This document shows, one piece after another, positions 21,770-33,651 of a stretch of DNA of 64,000 nt. A model generated the notes under the pieces. The model had not been told where the DNA came from. It saw only the letters and a list, made by a program, of their open reading frames with translations, and did not search any database. Made by a program: the position numbers and the translations under genes. How positions within the stretch are numbered: position 1 is the first letter of the stretch; the number at the start of each line of letters is the position of its first letter. The DNA is from Morella rubra (taxonomy: Eukaryota; Streptophyta; Magnoliopsida; Fagales; Myricaceae): assembly GCA_003952965.2 (NCBI GenBank), contig CM025854.1:9228146-9292145 (forward strand). Direction: 5' to 3'.

Positions 21770-23350
21770 TTAGATTATATTGTTCTAACATAGCCACTAT
21801 TGTTTGAATAGACACCACGAACTCAAATACAACAGAATCAACCATGAGAGCTCATTCCTCCCACACTCTCACAACACCACAAATTTGCCAAATTTTTCTT
21901 CTTATGCTGAAATCTTATATTTTTTAGCTTATTGTTGTAGGAAAATACTCAAATGGAGCTTCGTTATGTTTTGGAGGTAAGATTTATGAACTTGATCAAT
22001 AAATTTTCTTAGTTTTTTAGTTATATATTTTTTTTTTGTTGTGGTTTGAATTGGTGGACGAAATTGATGTTTAAATGCTTATGGTTAGTTTTATACTTTT
22101 TTAGGGGTATTGAATTCATGTTTTATGAGTAAAAATAATATGCTTTTGGGATTGATTGAGAGTTTTTAGTTAGGTGATTTTCGTTTTTTGGGTGCATCGT
22201 TTGAACACTATAAAAGTATTTATTCGAACAAAAGTACTAAATTTGTTCATTTATGGGGATGACATTTATGTTTGAACGATACATTTATACCATTTAAGCG
22301 TATTGTAGTCGTTTGAACGTTTTGATTTTGTTAGGAAAAATAGAAGTTTTGCATTATGCACAACAAATATAAATTTGAGGTGTTGGGCCTCAAATGGATT
22401 TATATCACTGTAACAATATTAACATGCATGTGAAGCTCATGGCGAGAATAACAGAAGCTGATACAACATTTTCCAAACCAGCATCTTTCATTGTATGGAA
22501 AGAAATAGAGAGCAATACTCTGGTTAGCAGGCTAGACTTCTGAAAACCTTTTTGCCACTCATCCGACCTAAAAAGCAATTATTTCCTTGTAGGTCTGATG
22601 TGTGACTAAAAAGCTTTTAGAAGTCCAGCCCTACTGACCAGAGTATTGCTCTCTATTTCTTTCCATACGATGAAATATGCTGGTTTGGAAAATGTTGTCT
22701 TAGCTTTTGTTATTCTTTCTATTAGTTTGCTATGGATGTTAATATTGTTACATTGATGCAAATCCATTTGAGGCCTAACACCCTAAATTTAGATTTGTCG
22801 TGCATAATGTAAAACTTCTAATTTTACAAACAAATAAAAAATAAATGTTTTGAATGTGTTTGATAGATCACAATACATACGATCGATGTAAACATGTTAG
22901 ATATAATTCTTCACCTGCATCAGCCCTATCTGGGAACAGATTATTCCTCAATAGGTATATCGAACGGATTCAATGATATTCATTGGAATGTCATAAAAAG
23001 GTTCAAACATTTTTTCCCTTTACTTCCGAAACCGTCCGAATGTTTATCACGGATGTTCTATTTTACAGCATTGGAACGATATCCAAAATATCGAACGTAA
23101 AATTTTTATAGTAGTTCAAACGTGAATTTGCCTTATTGAACGAATTTATATTTTTCATCGAAAGACGTTCGAACATAATCCTCAACTGTCCATTCAAAAT
23201 GGTTTGAATGATAATTTGATTTTGGGATGAAAGCCTTCTCATCCTGGAAAGGTACTTTTTGGGACAAAACAACATATTCGTCCCAAAAAATGTTTTGTAA
23301 CGGGGTTGTTGGGATATTGGGGTGACGGACGGTATCATACCCCGAGCTTT
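21770..23350 (+). mobile_element. Second copy of the CACTACAACAAAAA family (ends broken)
   Basis: Shares the leader style of 590-3297 (GAG-CTCATT-CCTC-CACTCTCAC tract near 21850, then a GT donor). Its right part (22600-23345) aligns with 32120-33390, including GTTAGATATAAT and CATCAGCCCT-TCTGGG, and the TTTTGGGA / TCCCAAAA subterminal inverted motifs. It has no terminus of its own: the left edge meets retrotransposon DNA and the right edge meets the scrambled gypsy cluster. The missing terminus may be the fragment at 31885-31962. Confidence 0.5.
22338..22823. repeat. Long inverted repeat (hairpin), arms about 230 bp
   Basis: Left arm 22338-22568 and right arm 22591-22823 are reverse complements with scattered mismatches (TTTCCATAC with GTATGGAAA; GAGAGCAATACTCTGGT with ACCAGAGTATTGCTCTC), separated by a loop of about 22 bp. 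Only the right-arm sequence occurs at 32125-32350, so the left arm arose by inverted duplication in this copy. Confidence 0.85.
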
Positions 23351-23374
23351 TGTTTATTATAGCATACATTCATT

Positions 23375-23855
23375 TGTGAAAAACAAGTTTTTGTTTAGTA
23401 GTGCATTAATGAATAAGTGTATTGATTTCATGGTGATTTGGAGATGAATTAGTACTCGATGCATTAGTTTCAAAACCTTGATTATGGACTAATTTAGTGA
23501 GATTTGGACTTCTTAAGTGACCAATCTTTTATTCAGGATGTTGAGATGCGCGTTTTAGCCAATTTAATTTTTTTAGCTAGTAGGACGGGTTTTCGTCAAA
23601 AACCGTAACACGTGATTTTTATTCTACTAGTAGGTTGGGAGTTTATCCATGAGTTTACAGTTCAATGTTGGAGACATTCTATTTTTTAGAAGCTACTAGG
23701 ACGTTTTATGAACATTGTTGACAAAACTTAGCAACTAAGTCTTGGAAACTTAGTCACTAAGCTATGTAATTTCAGCAGTCTTAGAGGATGACACTTAGCA
23801 GGGCTAAAAAGCACCAGGAATCAAGGCTAGAAGCACAAGGAGGAAAATATCGTGA
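23375..23855 (+). mobile_element. Gypsy-family LTR, 5' part (plus orientation)
   Basis: Aligns in inverted orientation with 28140-28575 (shared AAGTGTATTGATTTCATGG, CTTAGCAACTAAGTCTTGG-like and GAGGATGACACTTAGC blocks). Breaks off at about 23855, where the protease relic begins. Confidence 0.6.
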
Positions 23856-24950
23856 CAGGTACTTTTTCCCTTTCTTGTGGATCAGTAGCTGTGTTGTTCG
23901 ATACAGGCGCTACACATTCCTTTATTTCGCATATTTGCGTAACTAGACTTAGGTTATTGGTAGAACCTTTATTGTTAGACTTGATGTGGCAACTCCATTT
24001 GGGATAAGTAGAATGTGTACAAAGAGGATTAAGAATTTTCCAATAGAAATAGAAAGACGAAGATTGTCTATAGATTTGACAATCCTGGAGATGGGTAACT
24101 TTATGTGATCCATGGCATGGATTGGTTATCTGTTTATCATGTAACAATAGAAAAAGGAAGTAAGTTCACTGATGCCTGGACAAAAGAGAATTCAGTTCAA
24201 AAGTGACAAGGAAGTGGCTACTTGCAATGCCAAGGAAATTACTAGGTATGATTAATATCTGCATTGAAAGCTTGGAAAAGTGTGGTTGATGGAGCTCAAG
24301 CTTTTCTAGTATCAATTGTTGGAATTCAAGAAGAAGGGAAGAGGTTAGAGTCCATATCAGTGGTCTGTGAGTACTAGGATGTCTTTCTAGAAAAACTACC
24401 TGGATTACCATCGGTAAGAGAAATTGAATTTTAAATTTAATTGGTACCAGACACTGCATGTTTGTCAAAAGCTCATATAGGATGGCACCAGCTGAACTAA
24501 AGGAATTAAAGGAACAAATACAAGATTTATTGCATAAAGGGTATATAGACCTAGTGTTTCACCTTGGGGAGCTCCGGTGTTATTTGTGAAAAAGAAATAT
24601 GTACGATGAAGATGTGAATAGATTATCAGGAGCTAAACAAGGTTACTATTAGGAATAAGTATCCTTTACCTAAAATTGATTATTTGTTTAATCAGTTGAA
24701 AGGTGCTGAAGTATTTTCTATGATTGATCTTACGTCAAGATGCACCAACTGAGAATTAGAAAGGAAGATATTCCAAATATGACTTTTTGTACTAGATATG
24801 GACATTACAAATTTCTGGTAATGCCTTTTGGATTAGCCAATGCTCTTGCTGCATTTATGGATTTGATGCACATGGTATTTCGAGATTTTCTGGATCATTT
24901 TCTAGTGGTATTTATTGATGACATATTGATATACTCCAACGCTGTCTTAT
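23855..24950 (+). pseudogene. Decayed gypsy pol relic: protease to reverse transcriptase
   Basis: Starts with a protease active site (VLFDTGATHSFISHIC near 23900) and the GMDWLSVYH motif near 24115. After many stops and frame changes it reaches [19 protein letters not shown], then [10 protein letters not shown] at about 24915-24945. The sequence then breaks at the catalytic box and passes into inverted LTR DNA. Unlike the elements at 8091 and 34500 it has numerous in-frame stops, so it is genuinely old. RNase H and integrase are absent. Confidence 0.75.
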
Positions 24951-25140
24951 AGTAATGGATGCCGCTATTAAACTGAGGTTACTGTCAGTGGAAAATCGTT
25001 AAAGCAACAAGTTTTCTAAGTAATAAGTACAATTAGGATCTTTTATTCATACTGTAGTAAAACAAAAGTGCACCAAACATCCTTCTTAAATACATACTAT
25101 AAAGCATATAAAGAAAACTACAACCAAAAACTAACTACGG
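24950..25140 (-). mobile_element. Gypsy-family LTR, 3' tail (minus orientation)
   Basis: Complement matches the plus-oriented tail at 31700-31850 (GTTTTACTAC-GTATGAATAAAAGATC, CTTATTACTTAGAAAACTTG, CAGCGGCATCCATTACT). Confidence 0.55.
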
Positions 25141-28045
25141 TAGCCTTGCCTTGCAGCTGCTATAGGTTGCTAAGTGTTGAGGGGAGGGGAATGTAGCCTT
25201 TTGACTTGTCAAAGCTAGCCTAGATAGGTAGGACACGTGTTGGAATGCAACCGGCCATGTTTTCGTATAAATAGAGGTGAAATTCGGTCATTGTAGAGTA
25301 CACCTTTCAGTTAATATTTTGTGAGTTAAATCTTAAGAGCAAGAGTGAAGTGAAGTGGGAGAAAGAGGAGGAAAGAATCTAGAGAAGTTGTCTACATTAA
25401 GAGGTAAATTTAGCTTGGTTATCCTTGATTTCAATTCAAAAGTTTTCAAGAAGATTGTTGTGAATCTCTTGTGTTTTCAAAATGATTCTTACATATATTG
25501 ATGTTCTTCACGTTCTTCGTGTTCTTGATGAAGAATAAGTTCGTGTTTTCAAAATAGTATCGTTTTTAAAGCTCGACTTCGTTGTTAAAGTGTTTTTCAA
25601 ACTTTGATCCGTTTCTTTGTAAAATTTTTCACAAACTATGTTTTTCAAATCTTGGAAATATTCTTTGAAGGATTCTTTGTGATTTTACAAATCTATGTCA
25701 TTTTTATTATGTCAAAATATTTATTATTTCTACATGGAGGTTAATCGGGTTTTAATAGTGAAATCGAGGTGTTTTTTTTTTCTTCACAATAGCTATCGTT
25801 TTCTTTATAAAATGTCAATTGTTTTCTATCTTGAAAAATATAATTTCCAAGAGAAGTTTGAGGGTTAAGGTATGGCATATCATGTAAGTGGGGCATTGAC
25901 ATGAGACATGCATACTTAACTTGTGACTTGAAGACGTGACAGTACTATGCACAGGAGGATGTGAACACTTGTTGTGCATCCTGGCCACACCGTCGTGCAC
26001 AAAAAGTCCTAAATATGAGGTATTTACTCTGGGAGTAACGCATGCCGTATATATCACTAGCATAGTGATTTACTTTGGAGTGATGCTATATTTTACTCTG
26101 GTACTAATGCCGAAAAATACATGAGTAATGCTGAAGGGTGGCAATTGAAATTTGAAAAGATCATTTTTAATTTGAGTCTTTTCCTTTATTTCATCTGTCG
26201 TTATGTTGTTGAATTGATGAGCTGGTTTATTCAGTGTCATTTTCCTATTATCTTCTATTTGTTGTACTAACTAGTAGCTTTACTGAGTCATTTGGACTCA
26301 CTCATTTTATGTTATATCTTTAATAGATGTCTGAGTTTTACCTAGGAGAATTTACTAAAGAAATAAGTAACAGTCCGCTTATTTTGGAGCTGAAGTTTTG
26401 TGTATGGGTGACTATGAACTTGGAGGTGCTAATAGAAGGACAGGATGATCAATGGATTATCTCGAATCTAGACGATGGTCTTGACCTGTCTGAGTGGAGT
26501 AATATTAAGATGAGAACTAGGGTTTCTCAAGTCTTACTTACCGTATTTAGTTTTTGGTTGTGGTTTTCTTTATACACTTTGTTGTATGTATTTAAGAAGG
26601 AAGTTTTGTGCTCTGTTGTTTTACTACTGTACAAATAAAAGATCCTAACAAAAGAGCACCAAACTTCCTTCTTAAATACATACTACAAAGCGTATAAAGG
26701 AATCTACAACCAAAAACTAACTACGGTAGATAAGACTGGCCTAGTTCTCTTCTTTCGTATCACTCCACTTAGACAGGTCGAGATCATCATCTAGATTCAG
26801 GATAATCCATTGATGAACTCGTCCTTCTATTAGCACCTCTAGTTCATAGTCACCATACACCAAACTTCAGCTCCAAATAAGCGGACCGTTACTTATTTCT
26901 TAGTAAATTCTCCTAGGTAAAATTCAGACATCTATTAAAGATAACATAAAACGAGTGAGTCCAAATGACTCAGTAAAGCTAGTGGTTAGTACAACAAATA
27001 GCAGATAATAGGAAAAAGACACTGAAGAAACCAGTTCATCAATTCAACAACATAACGACAGATGAAATAAAGGAAAAGACTCAAATTAAAAATGATCTTT
27101 TCAAATTTCAACACCACCCTTGGCATTACTCTTGTATTTTTCAGCATTACTCCTAGATTAAAATACAGCGTCCTCCCAGAGTGTATAATACCCCTTATTT
27201 AGGAGCTTTCTGCAGACAACGGAGTTGCCATATGCCACAACATGTGGTTCACATCCTCTGTGCACAGTACTGTCACGTCTTCAAGTCACAAGTTAAGTAT
27301 GCATGTCTCATGTCAATGCCCACATTACATGATATGTCATACCTTAACCCTCCCTTGGAAATTATATTTTTCAAGATAGAAAACAATTGACATTTTCAAA
27401 AGAAAACGATAGGTATTGTGAAAAAAAAACACCTCGATTTCACTGTTAAAACCCGATTAACCTCCATGTAGAAATAATAAATATTTTGACATAATAAAAA
27501 ATGACATAGATTTGTAAAATCACAAAGAATCCTTCAAAGAATATTTTCAAGCTTTGAAAAACATAGTTTGTGAAAATTTCACAAAGAAACGATCAATGTT
27601 TGAAAAACATCTTAACAACAAGTCGACTTTAAAAACGATACTATTTTGAAAACACGAGCTTGTTCTTCATCAAGAACATGAAGAACAACGCGAAGAACAT
27701 CAATAGATGTAAGAATCATTTTGAAAACACAAGAGATTCACAACAATCTTCTTGAAAACTTTTGAATCGAAATCAAGGATAACCAAGCTAAATTTACCTC
27801 TAATGTAGCCAAGCTTCTCTAGATTCTTTCCTCCTCTTTCTCCCACTTCACTTCACTCTTGCTCTTAAGATTTAACTCACAAAATACTAACTGAAATGTG
27901 TACTCTACAATGACCTAATTTCACCTCTATTTATAGGAAAACATGGCCGGTGCATTCTGACACGTGTCTAGCCTATCTAGGCTATCTTTGGAGAGCCAAA
28001 AGGCTACATTTTCCTTCCCTTGACACCTAGCAACCTACAGTAGCT
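25141..28045. repeat. Large imperfect palindrome of two LTR copies, arms about 1.4 kb
   Basis: Left arm 25141-26613 (plus orientation) and right arm 26651-28045 (minus orientation) are the same LTR sequence tail to tail, with a spacer of roughly 35 bp. Matching landmarks are the TATA box (TATAAATAGAGGTGA near 25268; complement near 27925), GTGAGTTAAATCTTAAGAGCAAG, and the ATGTCTGAGTTTTACCTAGG block at 26327 and its complement near 26935. The open frame at 26327-26638 lies in this LTR and is not a gene. Confidence 0.75.
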
Positions 28046-28575
28046 GCGAGTCACCTCTGATTCACCCAATATTCGACACTTTGTGCTCCCTCGGTTTGGC
28101 CTTGCTTCGTCACTTTCTAGCTTTTATTCCTCATGCTTTCTAGCCTTGATTCCTCGTAGTTTCTATCCTTGCTAAGTGACATCCTCTAAGGCTTATGAAA
28201 TTACATAGCTTAGTTACTAGGTTTCCAAGACTTAGTTGCTAAGTCTCGTCAATTTCCAACGATGTTCATAAAACGTCCTACTAACTTCTAAAAAATAGAA
28301 CAAAATTGAACTATAAACTCATGGATAAACTTCAACCTACTAGTTAACTAAAAATACGTGTTACGTTTTTGACGAAAACCCGTCCTACTAGCTTAAAAAA
28401 TTAAATTGGCTCAAAACATGCATTTCAACATCCCAAATAAAAGATTGGTCACTTATGAAGTCCAAATCTCAATAAATTAGCCCTAATCAAGGTTTTGAAA
28501 CTAATGCATCAAGTACTAATTCCTCTCCAAATAACCATGAAATCAATACACTTATTCACTAATGCATTGCTAAAC
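28046..28575 (-). mobile_element. Gypsy-family LTR, 5' part (minus orientation)
   Basis: Continues the right palindrome arm to the LTR's 5' side; aligns inversely with 23375-23855. Ends near 28575, where another LTR fragment is joined. Confidence 0.55.
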
Positions 28576-29015
28576 AAAGTTAACTGAAAGGGGCACTCTA
28601 CAATGATCGAATTTCACCTCTATTTATAGTAAAACATGGCCAATTGCATTCCAACACATGTCCGGCCTATCTAGGCTAGCTTTGGTGAGTCAAAAGGCTA
28701 CATTCTCCTCCCCTCGACACCTAGCAACCTACAGCAGCTGCAAGGCAAGACTATGGCGGAAATTCTCCTAGGTAGCCATGGCGAGTCACCGCCGATTCAC
28801 CCAATGTTTGACACGTTGTGCTCCCTAGGTTTGGCCTTGCTTGTCATGCTTCTAGCCTTGATTCATCGTGCTTTTAGCCTTATTTCCTTGTGCTTTCTAG
28901 CCCTGCTAAGTGTCATCCTCTAAGGATGCTAAAATTACATAGCTTAGTGACTAAATTTTCAAGACTTGTTGCTAAGTTTCATCAATTTCCAACGATGTTC
29001 ATAAAACGTACTAGG
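28575..29015 (-). mobile_element. Extra LTR fragment of the same family (minus orientation)
   Basis: Repeats the segment found at 27890-28290 (CTCTACAATGA-CGAATTTCACCTC, GACACCTAGCAACCTACAG, CTAAGTGTCATCCTCTAAGG). Abuts the protease relic on its right. Confidence 0.6.
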
Positions 29016-30121
29016 AAAATTCTTAATCTTCTTTGGACACATACCAGTTACCCCAAATGGAGTTGTCACATCAAGTCTAACAAATAAAGATTCTATGAAG
29101 AACCCATGTCTAGCTACGCAATTATGCAAAATAAAGTAATGTGTAGCGCTTGTATCGAACAACATAGTTACTAATCACAAAGAAAGGGAAAAAGTATCTG
29201 TCACCACATTCTCATCCTGCTCTACTTCCTCCATATTTAAAGCAAACACTCTAGGTGGTCTAGTTCCCCTTTGTTGATTACTAGGGTTTCATCTCCGTTG
29301 ATTACCAAGGTTATTAGCTTGATTACGACACACATTTTGAGGAAGTCCTTGCCTCACTTGACAATCTCGAGCATAGTGACCTAACTTTCCACACAAAAAA
29401 AAAAACAAGTTATCCCAAAAGCATTAGGACCATTCCTTTTATTACCTTGCCCATTGCCTCTATTCCCAAAATTACCTCTCTCTCTTTTTACTGTGGCTAT
29501 CCTTAAGAATTATTTCCTTGGAAAGATCGTTTCTTACTCTGTTCATAAATAATAGAACAGTCATGTAAAGTACGTTCTACAATCGAGGCTCTATCCACTA
29601 GCTGCTGAAAATTCTCAAATTTAGGGCAACAGACTCTATCCTGGATACAAGGCTGTAATCCTCTTTCAAATTTATAGGATTTCTTGCCCTCATCTGGAAT
29701 CAAATATGTAGCAAATCAAGATAACTCAATAAACTTAGCAGTATACTCAGCTACTGACCTTGTTCCTTGAATTAAAGTAGTAAATTCTTAGGCCTTGGCT
29801 TATCTGATCATTTCAAGAAAATAACGATCTAGAAATTCCTTCTTAAATTGCTCCACATGCACTCTATTTCCAAGAGTTCCTTTTTGGTTTGCCACCACCT
29901 TTTGACTTCTCTTTTAGTTTGTACATGGCAAATCATATCATTTGATCATCAGTACTCTTTAACACCAGCAATAGCTCCTCTATGTTCAAAAGTCAATTTT
30001 CAGCCACTAAGGGTTCCTTACCTCCTTCATAGCTAGGGGGATATGCTTGACAAACTTATCAAATGAGCTACCTTCATGAACAATCTCCACTCCTCAATCT
30101 CTATTCCTTTTGGCTGCCATT
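29015..30121 (-). pseudogene. Decayed gypsy gag-protease relic
   Basis: Minus strand from ATG 30121 (MAAKRNRD then a stop): gag with AEYTAKFIELS and KKSYKFERGLQPCIQDRV, a zinc-knuckle region (CGKLGHYARDCQ near 29390-29350, first Cys pair obscured by an A-run) and a protease loop LFDTSATHYFILHNC near 29160. Several stops and frame changes. The protease portion overlaps in content with the plus-strand relic at 23855, so the two are inverted pieces of the same family: one kept gag-pro, the other pro-RT. Confidence 0.75.
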
Positions 30122-30139
30122 ATCTCCTAAGATACAAGG

Positions 30140-31845
30140 GTATGTTATAGATAAAAAAATCCTAGCCTTAGAGGATGACACTTAGTAAGGCTAGAAAGCA
30201 CGAGGAATCAAGGCTAGAAAACAAGCAAGGCTAAACCTAGCAGCAGTGTCAAACACCGGGTGAATCGGCGGTGACTCACCATGGCTGCTAGGAGAATTTC
30301 GGCCGTAGCCTTACCTTGCAGCTACTGTAGGTTGCTAGGTGTTGAGTGGAGGAGAATGTAGCCTTTTGACTCTCCAAAAACTAGCATAGATAGGCCGGAC
30401 ATGTGTCAAAATGCAACTGGCCATGCTTTCCTATAAATAAAGGTGAAATTGGTCATTGTAGAGTACACTTTTCAGTTAGTATTTTGTGAGTTAAATCTTA
30501 AAAGCAAGAGTGAAGTGGGAGAAAGAAGAGGAAAGAATCTAGAGAAGCTCGGCAACATTAGAGGTAAATTTTAGCTTGGTTATCTTTGATTTCGATTCAA
30601 AAGTTTTCAAGAAGATTGTTGTGAATCTCTTGTGTTTTAAAAATGATTCTTACATCTATTGATGTTTTTTGCGTTCTTTGTGTTCTAGTTGTTCTTCATG
30701 TTCTTGATGAAGAACAAGCTCGTGTTTCAAAATAGTATCGTTTTTAAAGTTTGATTCGTTGTTAAGGTGTTTTTCAAACTTTGATCCTTTCTTTGTAAAA
30801 ATTTCACAAACTATGTTTTTCAAAGCTTGAAAATATTCTTTGAAGGATTATTTGTGATTTTACAAATATGTCATTTTTTATTATGTCAAAATATTTATTA
30901 TCTCTACATGGAGGTTAATCAGGTTTTGACAATGAAATCGAGGTGTTTTTTTTTTCACGATACCTATCGTTTTCTGTCTTGAAAAGAATGATTTCTAAGA
31001 GAAGTTTAAGTTTAAGTGTTAAGGTCATGCATATCATGTAATGTGAGGCATTGACATGAGACATGCAAACTTAACATGTGACTTGAAGACGTGACTGTAC
31101 TGTGCATAGGAGGATATGAACCACATGTTGTGGCATCATGGCCGCTTCATCGTACGTAGAAAGGTCCTAAATAAGGACGTATTTACTCTGGGAGTAATGC
31201 TGCATGTTTTATGCCGTATATATCACTCTGGCCCAGTGGTTCACTTTCGGAGTGATGCCGTATTTTACTTTGAGAGTAATGGCGAAAAATACGAGAATAA
31301 TGCCAAAGGGTGGTGGTTGAAATTTGAAACGTTCATTTTAATTTGAGTCTTTTCCTTTATTTCGTATGTCGTTATGTTGTTGAATTGATGAACTGGTTTC
31401 TTCAGTGTTGTTTTCCTATTATCTGCTATCTATTGTACTAATCACTAGCTTTACTAAGTCATTTGAACTCACTCATTTTATGTTATATCTTTAACAGATG
31501 TCTGAGTTTTACCTAGGAGCTGAAGTTTGGTGTATGGGTGACAGTGAACCTAGAGGTGCTAATAGAAGGATGGGGCCATCAATGCATTATCCCGAATCCA
31601 GATGTTGATCTCGACCTGTCTAAGCGGAGTGATACGGAAGACAAGAACTAAGATTACTCCAGTCTTATCTACTGTAGTTAGTTTTTGTTGTAGTTTTCTT
31701 TATACGCTTTGTAATATGCATGTAAGAAGGAAGTTTGGTGCTTTTTTGTTTTACTACGGTATGAATAAAAGATCATGATCATGCTTATTACTTAGAAAAC
31801 TTGATCCTTCCACTAACCACAACATCAGTTTAACAGCGGCATCCA
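30140..31845 (+). mobile_element. Gypsy-family LTR (plus orientation)
   Basis: Nearly complete copy: GAGGATGACACTTAGTAAGG, TATA (CTATAAATAAAGGTG near 30431), the ATGTCTGAGTTTTACCTAGG block at 31498 and the tail CAGCGGCATCCATTACT ending near 31850. It lies head-on against the minus-strand gag, the wrong orientation for that gag, so the cluster has been rearranged. Confidence 0.6.
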
Positions 31846-31884
31846 TTACTAGAAGACAACGCTAGAGGTCTTCACGATTCGGGC

Positions 31885-31962
31885 CATGTTATAGATGGAT
31901 TCCATCCAAAAAATTTTTTGGGACACAAAAATTTGTCCCAAAAACCAATTTTTGTTGTAGTG
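31885..31962 (+). mobile_element. CACTA 3' terminus
   Basis: TCCATCCAAAAAATTTTTTG and paired TTTTGGGACA / TTTGTCCCAAAAA motifs, then ATTTTTGTTGTAGTG ending at 31962 (complement CACTACAACAAAAAT). AAT follows at 31963-31965 and AAT precedes the CACTA start at 590. Sequence similarity to 33390-33443 shows this is the end of the same family. Confidence 0.65.
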
Positions 31963-32094
31963 AATACCTACATAAATAATACAACATACCCTCTTTTTTC
32001 CCTTTTTTTTAAAAAAAAAAAAAGGTGCTAAAAAAAAATTAAAAAAAAATGAAATGATCCAATTGGACCTAATTGAGAATAACATGAAAACCAG
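31963..32094. other. A-rich spacer between CACTA copies
   Basis: Low-complexity T and A runs, no coding potential, no recognised element. Confidence 0.4.
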
Positions 32095-33443
32095 AGCATG
32101 CTAATAATTTTTGTAGGTTTGATGTGTGGTCAAAAAGTTTTCAAAAGTCTTACCTTACTGGCTAGAATATTGCTCTCTTTATTTCTTTCCATACAATGAA
32201 ATATGATGGTTTGGACAATGTTGGATTAGCTTTTGTTATTCTCTCAATTAGTTTCCTTTGGATCTTAGTATTGTTACAGTGATGCAAAACTATTTAAGGC
32301 TCATGAGGACTTTCATTTAGATTTGTCATGCAAAATGCAAACTTTATTTTCCTAAAAAATAAAAAATAAACGCTTTGAACGTGTTTGAATGAGAACAATC
32401 CATTTGAACGATGTATACATGTTAGATATAATCCTTTATCTACATCAGCCTTGTCTGGGCCTTAGCTTTTGTGAGGTTGGGGATTGGAGCACCTTCTCCA
32501 AGAACGACATCGAATAGTTGTATAGGTAAGTTATATATATTTTTTAATCTGGTCACATTTTTTAAGTGATTATTTTTCAAATAATTTAAGTGTTACACCT
32601 ACAATTTCTGATTAAGGAAGATGAGGATGCAAGAAAAGTCTTGAAGCTGTTACACCTACCACAACGGCCAAGATAGACTATTTGTTTTATCACGTATTAT
32701 GTTTTAATTATTTCAATGTTTTTTGAATATTGGATTAATTATTTAATATTTTGTTTATAAATTCGTTATCTAATTTATTTTTGAATAATTTTCTAGCGAT
32801 TTTTTTGAATTAAAAAAAGTGAAAAGAAATTTGTTCCAATGTTAAATGTAGCGTTCAGACAATAATGCAATTTGACATCCAATCAAATTCGAACGATTCA
32901 ACAATTCGGTTCGTTGACTGTTTGAACACTACTTTTTGGCATTCCCGAATGCCCGCATCTGGATATCGAACGGATGTGACGCTAAGCATTGGAAAGTAGA
33001 TAGAACGTGTGCTTTCAAACGTCCAAAAATCGTTCAAACGTATTCAATGTGAAGCGTTGCAAAGCATTAAGAATAGTTACAGATGTTTTCTTTTATTTCG
33101 TTGGAACGATTTTTGAAGTATCAAACGTCAAAATATTATTTATGTTTGAACGGTTATTCTCCTTATTGAATGGAGATAAATTTACTGTTGGATAACGCTT
33201 AAACGTTTCACATAAGCGTTGGAAGTCGTTCGAACATTTTATTCCAATGTTCGTTCAAAAGTGTTTGAACGTAATTGTTATTTTGAGACAAAAATCTGTC
33301 TGACCCGAAAGGGTACATTTTCAGACGGAACAAATTTTGCGTCACAAAAAACCTTTTGTTTGTTGGGACAATTGAGCAACGGATGGAATTCATATTTTTT
33401 AGGATGGATTTTTCCATCCCAAAAATTAATTTTTGTTGTAGTG
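32095..33443 (+). mobile_element. Third CACTACAACAAAAA-family copy, 5'-truncated
   Basis: Aligns with 22590-23345, then continues to an intact right terminus AATTTTTGTTGTAGTG at 33443 with TTTAGGATGGATTTTTCCA / ATCCCAAAAATTAA subterminal repeats. GTTTGAACG / CGTTCAAAC motifs recur through it. No left terminus found; no coding region. Confidence 0.65.
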
Positions 33444-33651
33444 TTATTACAGAAACCTTCCTTGTCTACCTTGCGAACCAAAAAGAAAAAACCTCAGAAA
33501 CACCATATACCAGGCAGCAAAGAGAAGACTGGTGGATCACGGCAAGCAATTAAGAAATTAGTGAAGTGTGGAGATCACTGAAGCTGGATGAGGTCGAGTT
33601 AGGAGATTTTATGACTGAGGAGGCAGGCCTTATCAAGCCCCCTACTCCTCC

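Noticed and set aside
23388..23403. Apparent CACTA 3' terminus TTTTTGTTTAGTAGTG
   Set aside because: The same sequence with its right flank occurs in inverted LTR copies near 28560, so it belongs to the gypsy-family LTR and not to a CACTA end.
26327..26638. 103-codon ORF with a hydrophobic end
   Set aside because: Lies inside a repeated LTR; the copy near 31498 is frame-broken, and no domain is recognisable.
1858..33443. Novel defence or biosynthetic gene cluster in the left half
   Set aside because: Every recognisable protein segment there belongs to a transposable element.
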